Below are positions 11,803-25,300 of a stretch of DNA of 64,000 bases, one piece after another; position 1 is the first letter of the stretch; the number at the start of each line of letters is the position of its first letter. This DNA comes from Mercurialis annua. Taxonomy: Eukaryota; Streptophyta; Magnoliopsida; Malpighiales; Euphorbiaceae. The stretch is from assembly GCF_937616625.2 (NCBI RefSeq), contig NC_065570.1, positions 26,374,046 through 26,438,045 of the forward strand. Direction: 5' to 3'. The notes beneath the pieces were generated by a model. The model saw nothing but the letters and a program-made list of their open reading frames with translations. It was not told the DNA's origin and ran no database searches. Position numbers and translations under genes: made by a program.

Positions 11803-14800
11803 CGTAACGTTTTAAACGTTTTGTTTTGTTTCATAACCTTTGTAAACGTTCGACTTAAATCGCTAAAAAGGTGAAACGTTGGTTTTGTTTTCGTAACCTT
11901 TTTAAACGTTTGGCTTTAATCGTTAAAAGGTAAAACGTTTGGATTTGTTTCGTAACAATTTTAAATGTTTGTCTTAAATTGCTAAAAATGTGAAACGCTT
12001 GGATTTGTTTCGTAGCGTTTGTAAACATTTGGCTTAAATCGCTAAAAAGGTGAAACGCTTGGATTTGTTTCGTACTGTTTGTAAACGTTTGGCTTAAATC
12101 GCTAAAAAGGGGAAACGTTCGGATTTGTTTCGTAACGTTGTAAACGTTGGGCTTAAATCGCTAAAAAGGTGAAACGTTTGGATTTGTTTCGTAACGTTGT
12201 AAACGTTGGGCTTAAATCGCTAAAAAGGTGAAATGTTTGGATTTGTTTCGTAACATTTTTAAACGTTTGGCTTAAATTGCTAAAAATGTGAAACGCTTGG
12301 ATTTGTTTCGTAGGGTTTTGTAAACGTTTGGCTTATATCTCTAAAAAGGTGAAACACTTGGATTTGTTTAGTAAAGTTTGTAAACGTTTGGCTTAAATCG
12401 CTAAAAAGGTGAAACTTTTGGATTTGTTTCGTAAAGTTTGTAAACGTTAGGCTTAAATCGCTAAAAAGGTGAAACGTTTGGATTTGTTTCTTAACGTTTA
12501 TAAACGTTGGGCTTAAATAGCTAAAAAGGTGAAATATTTGGTTTTGTTTCGTAACCTTTGTAAACGTTTTGTTTCGTAATGTTTTAAACGTTTTGTTTTG
12601 TTTCATAACCTTTGTAAACGTTCGGCTTAAATCGCTAAAATGGTAAAACGTTTGGTTTTTTTTCGTAACATTTGTAAACGTTTGGCTTAAATCGCTAAAA
12701 GGTGAAACGTTTGGATTTGTTTCATAACGTTTTTAAACGTTTGGCCTAAATTGCTAAAAATGTGGAACGCTTGGATTTGTTTTTCTATGTTTGTAAACGT
12801 TTGTCTTAAATCGCTAAAAAGGTGAAATGCTTGGATTTGTTTCGTAGCGTTTGTATACATTTGGCTTAAATTGATAAAAAGGTAAAACGCTTGGATTTGT
12901 TTCGTAATGTTTGTAAACGTTTAGCTAAATCGCTAAAAAGGTGAAACGTTTGGATTTGTTTCGTAACGTTTTTAAGCGTTGGGCTTAAATCGCTAAAAAA
13001 GTTAAATGTTTGGTTTTGTTTTGTAACCTTTGTAAACGTTTTGTTTCATAACGTTTTAAACGTTTTGTTTTGTTTCATAACCTTTGTAAACGTTCGACTT
13101 AATTCGCTAAAAAGGTGAAACGTTGGTTTTGTTTTCGTAACATTTGTAAACGTTTGGCTTTAATCGTTAAAAGGTAAAACGTTTGGATTTGTTTCGTAAT
13201 ATTTTTAAATGTTTGTCTTAAATTGCTAAAAATGTGAAACGCTTGGATTTGTTTCGTAGCGTTTGTAAACATTTGGCTTAAATCGCTAAAAAGGTGAAAC
13301 GCTTGGATTTGTTTTGTAGTGTTTGTAAACGTTTGGCTTAAATCGCTAAAAAGGGGAAACGTTTGGACTTGTTTCGTAACGTTGTAAACGTTGGGCTTAA
13401 ATCGCTAAAAAGTTGAAACGTTGGGATTTGTTTCGTAACATTTTTAAATGTTTGGCTTAAATTGCTAAAAATGTGAAACGCTTGGATTTGTTTCGTAGTG
13501 TTTGTAAACGTTTTGCTTAAATCCCTAAAAAGGTGAAACACTTGGATTTGTTTTGTAAAGTTTGTAAACGTTTGGCTTAAATAGCTAAAAAGGTGAAACA
13601 TTTGGATTTGTTTCGTAACGTTGTAAACATTGGGCTTAAATCGGTAAAAAGGTGAAACGTTTGGATTTATTTCTTAACGTTTGTAAACGTTGGGCCTAAA
13701 TCACTACAAAGGTGAAACGTTTGTTTTTGTTTCGTAACCTTTGTAAACGTTTTGTTTCGTAATGTTTTAAACGTTTTGTTTTGTTTCATAACCTTTGTAA
13801 ACGTTCTGCTTAAATCGCTAAAATGGTGAAACGTTTGGTTTTTTTCTTAACGTTTGTAAACGTTTGGCTTAAATCGCTAAAAGGTGAAACGTTTGGATTT
13901 GTTTCGTAACGTTTTTAAACGTTTGGCTTAAATTGCTAAAAATGTGGAACGCTTGGATTTGTTTTTGTATGTTTGTAAACGTTTGTATTAAATCGCTAAA
14001 AAGGTGAAATACTTGGATTTGTTTCGTAGCGTTTGTAAACATTTGGCTTAAATCGCTAAAAAGGTAAAACACTTCGATTTGTTTCGTAACGTTTTAAACG
14101 TTTTGTTTTGTTTCATAACCTTTGTAAACGTTCGACTTAAATCGCTAAAAAGGTGAAACGTTGGTTTTGTTTTCGTAACCTTTGTAAACGTTTGGCTTTA
14201 ATCGTTAAAAGGTAAAACGTTTGGATTTGTTTCGTAACAATTTTAAATGTTTGTCTTAAATTGCTAAAAATGTGAAACGCTTGGATTTGTTTCGTAGCGT
14301 TTGTAAACATTTGGCTTAAATCGCTAAAAAGGTGAAACGCTTGGATTTGTTTCGTACTGTTTGTAAACGTTTGGCTTAAATCGCTAAAAAGGGGAAACGT
14401 TTGGATTTGTTTCGTAACGTTGTAAACGTTGGGCTTAAATCGCTAAAAAGGTGAAACGTTTGGATTTGTTTCGTAACGTTGTAAACGTTGGGCTTAAATC
14501 GCTAAAAAGGTGAAATGTTTGGATTTGTTTCGTAACATTTTTAAACGTTTGGCTTAAATTGCTAAAAATGTGAAACGCTTGGATTTGTTTCGTAGGGTTT
14601 TGTAAACGTTTGGCTTATATCTCTAAAAAGGTGAAACACTTGGATTTGTTTAGTAAAGTTTGTAAACGTTTGGCTTAAATCGCTAAAAAGGTGAAACTTT
14701 TGGATTTGTTTCGTAAAGTTTGTAAACGTTAGGCTTAAATCGCTAAAAAGGTGAAACGTTTGGATTTGTTTCTTAACGTTTATAAACGTTGGGCTTAAAT

Positions 14801-16366
14801 AGCTAAAAAGGTGAAACATTTGGTTTTGTTTCGTAACCTTTGTAAACGTTTTGTTTCGTAATGTTTTAAACGTTTTGTTTTGTTTCATAACCTTTGTAAA
14901 CGTTCGGCTTAAATCGCTAAAATGGTAAAACGTTTGGTTTTTTTTCGTAACATTTGTAAACGTTTGGCTTAAATCGCTAAAAGGTGAAACGTTTGGATTT
15001 GTTTCATAACGTTTTTAAACGTTTGGCCTAAATTGCTAAAAATGTGGAACGCTTGGATTTGTTTTTCTATGTTTGTAAACGTTTGTCTTAAATCGCTAAA
15101 AAGGTGAAATGCTTGGATTTGTTTCGTAGCGTTTGTATACATTTGGCTTAAATTGATAAAAAGGTAAAACGCTTGGATTTGTTTCGTAATGTTTGTAAAC
15201 GTTTAGCTAAATCGCTAAGAAGGTGAAACGTTTGGATTTGTTTCGTAACGTTTTTAAGCGTTGGGCTTAAATCGCTAAAAAAGTTAAATGTTTGGTTTTG
15301 TTTTGTAACCTTTGTAAACGTTTTGTTTCATAACGTTTTAAACGTTTTGTTTTGTTTCATAACCTTTGTAAACGTTCGACTTAATTCGCTAAAAAGGTGA
15401 AATGTTGGTTTTGTTTTCGTAACATTTGTAAACGTTTGGCTTTAATCGTTAAAAGGTAAAACGTTTGGATTTGTTTCGTAATATTTTTAAATGTTTGTCT
15501 TAAATTGCTAAAAATGTGAAACGCTTGGATTTGTTTCGTAGCGTTTGTAAACATTTGGCCTAAATCGATAAAAAGGTGAAACGCTTGGATTTGTTTTGTA
15601 GTGTTTGTAAACGTTTGGCTTAAATCGCTAAAAAGGGGAAACGTTTGGATTTGTTTCGTAACGTTGTAAACGTTGGGCTTAAATCGCTAAAAAGGTGAAA
15701 CGTTGGGATTTGTTTCATAACATTTTTAAATGTTTGGCTTAAATTGCTAAAAATGTGAAACGCTTGGATTTGTTTCGTAGTGTTTGTAAACGTTTTGCTT
15801 AAATCCCTAAAAAGGTGAAACACTTGGATTTGTTTTGTAAAGTTTGTAAACGTTTGGCTTAAATAGCTAAAAAGGTGAAACATTTGGATTTGTTTCGTAA
15901 CGTTGTAAACGTTGGGCTTAAATCGCTAAAAAGGTGAAACGTTTGGATTTATTTCTTAACGTTTGTAAACGTTGGGCCTAAATCACTACAAAGGTGAAAC
16001 GTTTGTTTTTGTTTCGTAACCTTTGTAAACGTTTTGTTTCGTAATGTTTTAAACGTTTTGTTTTGTTTCATAACCTTTGTAAACGTTCTGCTTAAATCGC
16101 TAAAATGGTGAAACGTTTGGTTTTTTTCTTAACGTTTGTAAACGTTTGGCTTAAATCGCTAAAAGGTGAAACGTTTGGATTTGTTTCGTAACGTTTTTAA
16201 ACGTTTGGCTTAAATTGCTAAAAATGTGGAACGCTTGGATTTGTTTTTGTATGTTTGTAAACGTTTGTATTAAATCGCTAAAAAGGTGAAATACTTGGAT
16301 TTGTTTCGTAGCGTTTGTAAACATTTGGCTTAAATCGCTAAAAAGGTAAAACGCTTCGATTTGTTT
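11803..16366 (+). repeat. Near-identical 2282-bp tandem duplication in satellite
   Basis: Copy 1 is about 11803-14084 and copy 2 about 14085-16366. Matching positions are offset by 2282 bp throughout, for example 12280 with 14562, 13338 with 15620 and 13869 with 16151. Differences are only scattered single bases, such as TTTTTAAACG near 11908 against TTTGTAAACG near 14190. The junction is visible near 14085, where a CTTCGATTTGTTTCGTAA monomer passes directly into CGTTTTAAACG; the same monomer near 16366 continues normally. Each copy is itself a dimer of diverged units of about 1.1-1.2 kb: the CGACTTAA marker lies at about 11851 and 13095, and the AAATGGT marker at about 12640 and 13822. This points to a recent unequal exchange acting on an older 1.1-1.2-kb HOR. 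Confidence 0.88.
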
Positions 16367-19303
16367 CGTAATGTTTGTAATTGTTTGGCTTAATTCGCTA
16401 CAAAGATGAAACGTTTGGATTTGTTTCGTAACGTTTGTAAACGTTGGGCTTAAATCGCTAAAAAGGTGAAACCTTTGGATTTGTTTCGTAACGTTTGCAT
16501 GCATTGGGATTAAATCGCTAAAAAGGTGAAACGTTTGGTTTTGTTTCGTAACCTTTGTAAACGTTTTGCTTTGTATCATTTTAAACGTTTGGTTTTGTTT
16601 CATAACCTTTGTAAACGTTCAGCTTAAATCGCTAAAAATGTGAAATGTTTGGTTTTGTTTTCGTAACGTTGATAAACGTTTGTCTTAAATCGCTAAAAAG
16701 GTGAAACGCTTGGATTTGTCTCGTAGCGTTTGTAAACATTAGGCATAAATCGCCAAAAAGGTGAAACGCTTGGATTTGTTTCGTAACGTTTGTAAACATT
16801 GGGCTTAAATCGCTAAAAAGGTGAAACGTTTTGTTTTGTTTCGTAACCTTTGTAAATGTTTTGTTTCGCAACGTTTAAAACGTTTGGTTTTGTTTCATAA
16901 CCCTTGCAAACGTTCGGCTTAATTCGCTACAAAGGGGAAACGTTTGGTTTTGTTTTCGTAATGTTTGTAAATGTTTGGCTTAAATCGCTAAAAGGTGAAA
17001 CGTTTTGATTTGTTTCGAAACGTTTTTAAACCATTGGCATAAATTGCTAAAAACGTGAAACGCTTGGATTTGTTTCGTAGCGTTTGTAAATGTTTGTCTT
17101 TAATCGCTAAAAAGGTGAAACGCTTGGATTTGTTTCGTAACGTTTGTAAACTTTTGGCTTAAATCGCTAAAACGGTGAAACGTTTGGATTTGTTTCGTAA
17201 CGTTTGTAAACGTTTGGCTTAAATCGCTAAAAGGGGAAATGTTTGGATTTGTTTCGTAACGTTTTCAAACGTTTGGCTTAAATTGCTAAAAAAGTGAAAC
17301 GCTTGGATTTGTTTTTGTATGTTTGTAAACGTTTGTCTTAAATCGCTAAAAAGGTGAAATGCTTCGATTTGTTTCGTAGCGTTTGTAAACATGGCTTAAA
17401 TCGCTAAAAAGGTAAAACGCTTCGATTTGTTTCGTAATGTTTGTATGCGTTGGGCTTAAATCGCGAAAAAGGTGAAACGTTTGGTTTTGTTTCGTAACCT
17501 TTGTAAACGTTTTGTTTTGTATCGTTTTAAACGTTTGGTTTTGTTTCATAACCTTTGTAAACGTTCGGCTTAAATCGCTAAAAAGGTGAAATGTTTTGTT
17601 TTGTTTTCGTAACGTTTATAAACATTTGTCTTAAATCGGTAAAAGGTGAAACGTTTGGATTTGTTTCGTAGCGTTTTTAAACGTTTGGCTTAAATTGATA
17701 AAAATGTGAAACGCTTGGATTTGTCTCGTAGCGTTTATAAACATTCGGCTTAAATCGCCAAAAAGGTGAAACGCTTGGATTTGTTTCGTAACGTTTGTAA
17801 ACGTTGGGTTTAAATCGCTAAAAAGGTGAAACGCTTCGATTTGTTTCGTAATGTTTGTATGCGTTGGGCTTAAATCGCGAAAAAGGTGAAACGTTTTGTT
17901 TTGTTTCGTAGCCTTTGTAAACGTTTTGTTTCGTAACGTTTTAAACGTTTGGTTTTGTTTCATAACCCTTCCAAACGTTCGGCTTAATTCGCTACAAAGG
18001 GGAAACGTTTGGTTTTGTTTTCGTAACGTTTGTAAATGTTTGGCTTAAATCGCTAAAAGGTGAAACATTTTTATTTGTTTCATAACGTTTTTAAACCTTT
18101 GGCTTAAATTGCTAAAAATGTGAAACGCTTGGATTTGTTTCGTAGCGTTTGTAAATGTTTGTCTTTAATCGCTAAAAACATGAAATGCTTGGATTTGTTT
18201 CGTAAATTTGTAAACGTTGGGCTTAAATCGCTAAAAAGGTGAAACGTTTGGATTTGTTTCGTAACATTTTTAAACATTTGGCTTAAATTGCTAAAAATGT
18301 GAAACGCTTGGATTTGTTTCGTAGTGTTTGTAAACGTTTTGGTTAAATCCCTAAAAAGGTGAAACACTTGGATTTGTTTTGGAAAGTTTGTAAACGTTTG
18401 GCTTAAATAGCTAAAAAGGTGAAACATTTGGATTTGTTTCGTAACGTTGTAAACGTTGGGCTTAAATCGCTAAAAAGGTGAAACGTTTGGATTTGTTTCT
18501 TAACGTTTGTAAACGTTGGGCCTAAATCACTACAAAGGTGAAACGTTTGGTTTTATTTCGTAACCTTTTTAAACGTTTTGTTTCATAATGTTTTAAACGT
18601 TTTGTTTTGTTTCATAACCTTTGTAAACGTTCGGCTTAAATCGCTAAAATGGTGAAACGTTTGGTTTTTTCGTAACGTTTGTAAACGTTAGGCTTAAATC
18701 GCTAAAAGTTGAAACATTTGGATTTGTTTCGTAACGTTTTTAAACGTTTGGCTTAAATTGCTAAAAATGTGGAACGCTTGGATTTGTTTTTGTATGTTTG
18801 TAAACGTTTGTATTAAATCGGTAAAAAGGTGAAATACTTGGATTTGTTTCGTAGCGTTTGTAAACATTTGGCTTAAATCGCTAAAAAAGGTAAAACGCTT
18901 CGATTTGTTTCGTAATGTTTGTAATTGTTTGGCTTAATTCGCTATAAAGATTAAATGTTTGGATTTGTTTCGTAACGTTTGTAAACGTTGGGCTTAAATC
19001 GCTAAAAAGGTGAAACCTTTCGATTTGTTTCGTAACGTTTGCATGCATTGGGCTTAAATCGCTAAAAAGGTGAAACGTTTAGTTTTGTTTCGTAACCTTT
19101 GTAAACGTTTTGTTTTGTATCGTTTTAAACGTTTGGTTTTGTTTCATAACCTTTGTAAACGTTCGGCTTAAATCGCTAAAAAGGTGAAATGTTTGGTTTT
19201 GTTTTCGTAACGTTTATAAACGTTTGTCTTAAATCGTTAAAAGGTGAAACGTTTGGATTTGTTTCATAGCGTTTTAAAAATTTGGCTTAAATTGCTAAAA
19301 ATG

Positions 19304-22300
19304 TGAAACGTTTTGATTTGTTTCGAAACGTTTTTAAACCTTTGGCTTAAATTGCTAAAAACGTGAAACGCTTGGATTTGTTTCGTAGCGTTTGTAAATG
19401 TTTGTCTTTAATCGCTAAAAAGGTGAAACCCTTGGATTTGTTTCGTAATGTTTGTAAACATTTGGCTTAAATGGTAAAACGGTGAAACGTTTGGATTTGT
19501 TTCGTAACGTTTGTAAACGTTTGGCTTAAATCGCTAAAAGGGGAAACGTTTGGATTTGTTTCGTAACGTTTTTAAAAGTTTGGCTTAAATTGCTAAAAAT
19601 TTGGAACGCTTGGATTTGTTTTTGTATGTTTGTAAACGTTTGTCTTAAATCGCTAAATAGGTGAAATGCTTGGATTTGTTTCGTGGCGTTTGTAAACATG
19701 GCTTAAATCGCTAAAAAGGTAAAACGCTTCGATTTGTTTCGTAATGTTTGTAATTGTTTGGCATAATTCGCTAAAAAGATGAAACGTTTGGATTTGTTTC
19801 GTAACGTTTGTAAACGTTGGGCTTAAATCGCTAAAAAGGTGAAACCTTTGGATTTGTTTCATAACGTTTGTATGCGTTGGGCTTATATCGCGAAAAAGGT
19901 GAAACGTTTGGTTTTGTTTCGTAACCTTTGTAAACGTTTTGTTTTGTATCGTTTTAAACGTTTGGTTTTGTTTCATAACCTTTGTAAACGTTCGGCTTAA
20001 ATCGCTAAAAAGGTGAAATGTTTGGTTTTGTTTTCGTAACGTTTATAAACATTTGTCTTAATTCGGTAAAAGGGGAAACGTTTGGATTTGTTTCGTAGCG
20101 TTTTTAAACGTTTGGCTTAAATTGCTAAAAATGTGATACGCTTGGATTTGTCTCGTAACGTTGGTAAACATTCGGCTTAAATCGCCAAAAAGGTGAAACG
20201 CTTGGATTTGTTTCGTAACGTTTGTAAACGTTGGGCTTAAATCGCTAAAAAGGTGAAACGTTTTGTTTTGTTTCGTAACCTTTGTAAACGTTTAGTTTCG
20301 TGACATTTTAATAGTTTGGTTTTGTTTCATAACCCTTGCAAACGTTCGGCTTAATTCGCTACAAAGGGGAAACGTTTGGTTTTGTTTTCGTAACGTTTGT
20401 AAATGTTTGGCTTAAATCGCTAAAAGGTGAAACGTTTTGATTTGTTTCGAAACGTTTTTAAACCTTTGGCTTAAATTGCTAAAAACGTGAAACGCTTGGA
20501 TTTGTTTCGTAGCGTTTGTAAATGTTTGTCTTTAACCGCTAAAAAGGTGAAACGCTTGGATTTGTTTCGTAATGTTTGTAAACATTTGGCTTAAATCGCT
20601 AAAACGGTGAAACGTTTGGATTTGTTTCGTAACGTTTGTAAACGTTTGGCTAAAATCGCTAAAAGGGGAAACGTTTGGATTTGTTTCATAACGTTTTTAA
20701 ACGTTTGGCTTAAATTGCTAAAAATTTGGAACGCTTGGATTTGTTTTTGTATGTTTGTAAACGTTTGTCTTAAATCGCTAAATAGGTAAAATGCTTGGAT
20801 TTGTTTCGTGGCGTTTGTAAACATGGCTTAAATCGCTAAAAAGGTAAAACGCTTCGATTTGTTTCGTAATGTTTGTAATTGTTTGGCATAATTCGCTAAA
20901 AAGATGAAACGTTTGGATTTGTTTCGTAACGTTTGTAAACGTTGGGCTTAAATCGCTAAAAAGGTGAAACCTTTGGATTTGTTTCATAACGTTTGTATGC
21001 GTTGGGCTTAAATCGTGAAAAAGGTGAAACGTTTGGTTTTGTTTCGTAACCTTTGTAAACGTTTTGTTTTGTATCGTTTTAAACGTTTGGTTTTGTTTCA
21101 TAACCTTTGTAAACGTTCGGCTTAAATCGCTAAAAAGGTGAAATGTTTGGTTTTGTTTTCGTAACGTTTATAAACATTTGTCTTAATTCGGTAAAAGGGG
21201 AAACGTTTGGATTTGTTTCGTAGCGTTTTTAAACGTTTGGCTTAAATTGCTAAAAATGTGAAACGCTTGGATTTGTCTCGTAGCGTTTGTAAACATTCGG
21301 CTTAAATCGCCAAAAAGGTGAAACGCTTGGATTTGTTTCGTAACGTTTGTAAACGTTGGGCTTAAATCGCTAAAAAGGTGAAACGTTTTGTTTTGTTTCG
21401 TAACCTTTGTAAACGTTTTGTTTCGTAACATTTTAAACGTTTGGTTTTTTTTCATAACCCTTGCAAACGTTCGGCTTAATTCGCTACAAAGGGGAAACGT
21501 TTGGTTTTGTTTTCGTAACGTTTGTAAATGTTTGGCTTAAATCGCTAAAAGGTGAAACGTTTTGATTTGTTTCGAAACGTTTTTAAACCTTTGGCTTAAA
21601 TTGCTAAAAACGTGAAACGCTTGGATTTGTTTCGTAGCGTTTGTAAATGTTTGTCTTTAATCGCTAAAAAGGTGAAACGCTTGGATTTGTTTCGTAATGT
21701 TTGTAAACATTTGGCTTAAATCGCTAAAACGGTGAAACGTTTGGATTTGTTTCGTAACGTTTGTAAACGTTTGGCTAAAATCGCTAAAAGGGGAAACGTT
21801 TGGATTTGTTTCATAACGTTTTTAAACGTTTGGCTTAAATTGCTAAAAATTTGGAACGCTTGGATTTGTTTTTGTATGTTTGTAAACGTTTGTCTTAAAT
21901 CGCTAAATAGGTGAAATGCTTGGATTTGTTTCGTGGCGTTTGTAAACATGGCTTAAATCGCTAAAAAGGTAAAACGCTTCGATTTGTTTCGTAATGTTTG
22001 TAATTGTTTGGCATAATTCGCTAAAAAGATGAAACGTTTGGATTTGTTTCGTAACGTTTGTAAACGTTGGGCTTAAATCGCTAAAAAGGTGAAACCTTTG
22101 GATTTGTTTCATAACGTTTGTATGCGTTGGGCTTAAATCGCGAAAAAGGTGAAACGTTTGGTTTTGTTTCGTAACCTTTGTAAACGTTTTGTTTTGTATC
22201 GTTTTAAACGTTTGGTTTTGTTTCATAACCTTTGTAAACGTTCGGCTTAAATCGCTAAAAAGGTGAAATGTTTGGTTTTGTTTTCGTAACGTTTATAAAC

Positions 22301-25300
22301 ATTTGTCTTAATTCGGTAAAAGGGGAAACGTTTGGATTTGTTTCGTAGCGTTTTTAAACGTTTGGCTTAAATTGCTAAAAATGTGAAACGCTTGGATTTG
22401 TCTCGTAGCGTTTGTAAACATTCGGCTTAAATCGCCAAAAAGGTGAAACGCTTGGATTTGTTTCGTAACGTTTGTAAACGTTGGGCTTAAATCGCTAAAA
22501 AGGTGAAACGTTTTGTTTTGTTTCGTAACCTTTGTAAACGTTTTGTTTCGTAACATTTTAAACGTTTGGTTTTGTTTCATAACCCTTGCAAACGTTCGGC
22601 TTAATTCGCTACAAAGGGGAAACGTTTGGTTTTGTTTTCGTAACGTTTGTAAATGTTTGGCTTAAATCGCTAAAAGGTGAAACGTTTTGATTTGTTTCGA
22701 AACGTTTTTAAACCTTTGGCTTAAATTGCTAAAACGTGAAACGCTTGGATTTGTTTCGTAGCGTTTGTAAATGTTTGTCTTTAATCGCTAAAAAGGTGAA
22801 ACGCTTAGATTTGTTTCGTAATGTTTGTAAACATTTGGCTTAAATCGCTAAAACGGTGAAACATTTGGATTTGTTTCGTAACGTTTGTAAACGTTTGGCT
22901 TAAATCGCTAAAAGGGGAAACGTTTTGATTTGTTTCGTAACATTTTTAAACGTTTGGCTTAAATTGCTAAAAATTTGGAACGCTTGGATTTGTTTTTGTA
23001 TGTTTGTAAACGTTTGTCTTAAATCGCTAAATAGGTGAAATGCTTGGATTTGTTTCGTGGCGTTTGTAAACATGGCTTAAATCGCTAAAAAGGTAAAACG
23101 CTTCGATTTGTTTCGTAATGTTTGTAATTGTTTGGCATAATTCGCTAAAAAGATGAAACGTTTGGATTTGTTTCGTAACGTTTGTAAACGTTGGGCTTAA
23201 ATCGCTAAAAAGGTGAAACCTTTGGATTTGTTTCATAACGTTTGTATGCGTTGGGCTTAAATCGCGAAAAAGGTGAAACGTTTGGTTTTGTTTCGTAACC
23301 TTTGTAAACGTTTTGTTTTGTATCGTTTTAAACGTTTGGTTTTGTTTCATAACCTTTGTAAACGTTCGGCTTAAATCGCTAAAAAGGTGAAATGTTTGGT
23401 TTTGTTTTCGTAACGTTTATAAACATTTGTCTTAATTCGGTAAAAGGGGAAACGTTTGGATTTGTTTCGTAGCGTTTTTAAACGTTTGGCTTAAATTGCT
23501 AAAAATGTGAAACGCTTGGATTTGTCTCGTAGCGTTTGTAAACATTCGGCTTAAATCGCCAAAAAGGTGAAACGCTTGGATTTGTTTCGTAACGTTTGTA
23601 AACGTTGGGCTTAAATCGCTAAAAAGGTGAAACGTTTTGTTTTGTTTCGTAACCTTTGTAAACGTTTTGTTTCGTAACATTTTAAACGTTTGGTTTTGTT
23701 TCATAACCCTTGCAAACGTTCGGCTTAATTCGCTACAAAGGGGAAACGTTTGGTTTTGTTTTCGTAACGTTTGTAAATGTTTGGCTTAAATCGCTAAAAG
23801 GTGAAACGTTTTGATTTGTTTCGAAACGTTTTTAAACCTTTGGCTTAAATTGCTAAAACGTGAAACGCTTGGATTTGTTTCGTAGCGTTTGTAAATGTAT
23901 GTCTTTAATCGCTAAAAAGGTGAAACGCTTAGATTTGTTTCGTAATGTTTGTAAACATTTGGCTTAAATCGCTAAAACGGTGAAACATTTGGATTTGTTT
24001 CGTAACGTTTGTAAACGTTTGGCTTAAATCGCTAAAAGGGGAAACGTTTTGATTTGTTTCGTAACATTTTTAAACGTTTGGCTTAAATTGCTAAAAATTT
24101 GGAACGTTTGGATTTGTTTTTGTATGTTTGTAAACGTTTGTCTTAAATCGCTAAATAGGTGAAATGCTTGGATTTGTTTCGTGGCGTTTGTAAACATGGC
24201 TTAAATCGCTAAAAAGGTAAAACGCTTCGATTTGTTTCGTAATGTTTGTAATTGTTTGGCATAATTCGCTAAAAAGATGAAACGTTTGGATTTGTTTCGT
24301 AACGTTTGTAAACGTTGGGCTTAAATCGCTAAAAAGGTGAAATCTTTGGATTTGTTTCATAACATTTGTATGCGTTGGGCTTAAATCGCGAAAAAGGTGA
24401 AACGTTTGGTTTTGTTTCGTAACCTTTGTAAACGTTTTGTTTTGTATCGTTTTAAACGTTTGGTTTTGTTTCATAACCTTTGTAAACGTTCGGCTTAAAT
24501 CGCTAAAAAGGTGAAATGTTTGGTTTTGTTTTCGTAACGTTTATAAACATTTGTCTTAATTCGGTAAAAGGGGAAACGTTTGGATTTGTTTCGTAGCGTT
24601 TTTAAACGTTTGGCTTAAATTGCTAAAAATGTGAAACGCTTGGATTTGTCTCGTAGCGTTTGTAAACATTCGGCTTAAATCGCCAAAAAGGTGAAACGCT
24701 TGGATTTGTTTCGTAACGTTTGTAAACGTTGGGCTTAAATCGCTAAAAAGGTGAAACGTTTTGTTTTGTTTCGTAACCTTTGTAAACGTTTTGTTTCGTA
24801 AAATTTTAAACGTTTGGTTTTGTTTCATAACCCTTGCAAACGTTCGGCTTAATTCGCTACAAAGGGGAAACGTTTGGTTTTGTTTTCGTAACGTTTGTAA
24901 ATGTTTGGCTTAAATCGCTAAAAGGTGAAACGTTTTGATTTGTTTCGAAAAGTTTTTAAACCTTTGGCTTAAATTGCTAAAAATGTGAAACGCTTGGATT
25001 TGTTTCGTAGCGTTTGTAAATGTTTGTCTTTAATCGCTAAAAAGGTGAAACGCTTGGATTTGTTTCGTAATGTTTCTAAACATTTGGCTTAAATCGCTAA
25101 AACGGTGAAACGTTTGGATTTGTTTCGTAACGTTTGTAAACGTTTGGCTTAAATCGCTAAAAGGGGAAACGTTTGGATTTGTTTCGTAACGTTTTTAAAC
25201 GTTTGGCTTAAATTGCTAAAAATTTGGAACGCTTGGATTTGTTTTTGTATGTTTGTAAACGTTTGTCTTAAATCGCTAAATAGGTGAAATGCTTGGATTT

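Noticed and set aside
20607..21914. Plus-strand 60-residue frames (20607-20789 and 21732-21914)
   Set aside because: They are identical because they lie in neighbouring 1125-bp units, and they arise from shortened monomers that shift frame past the usual stop. They are not genes.
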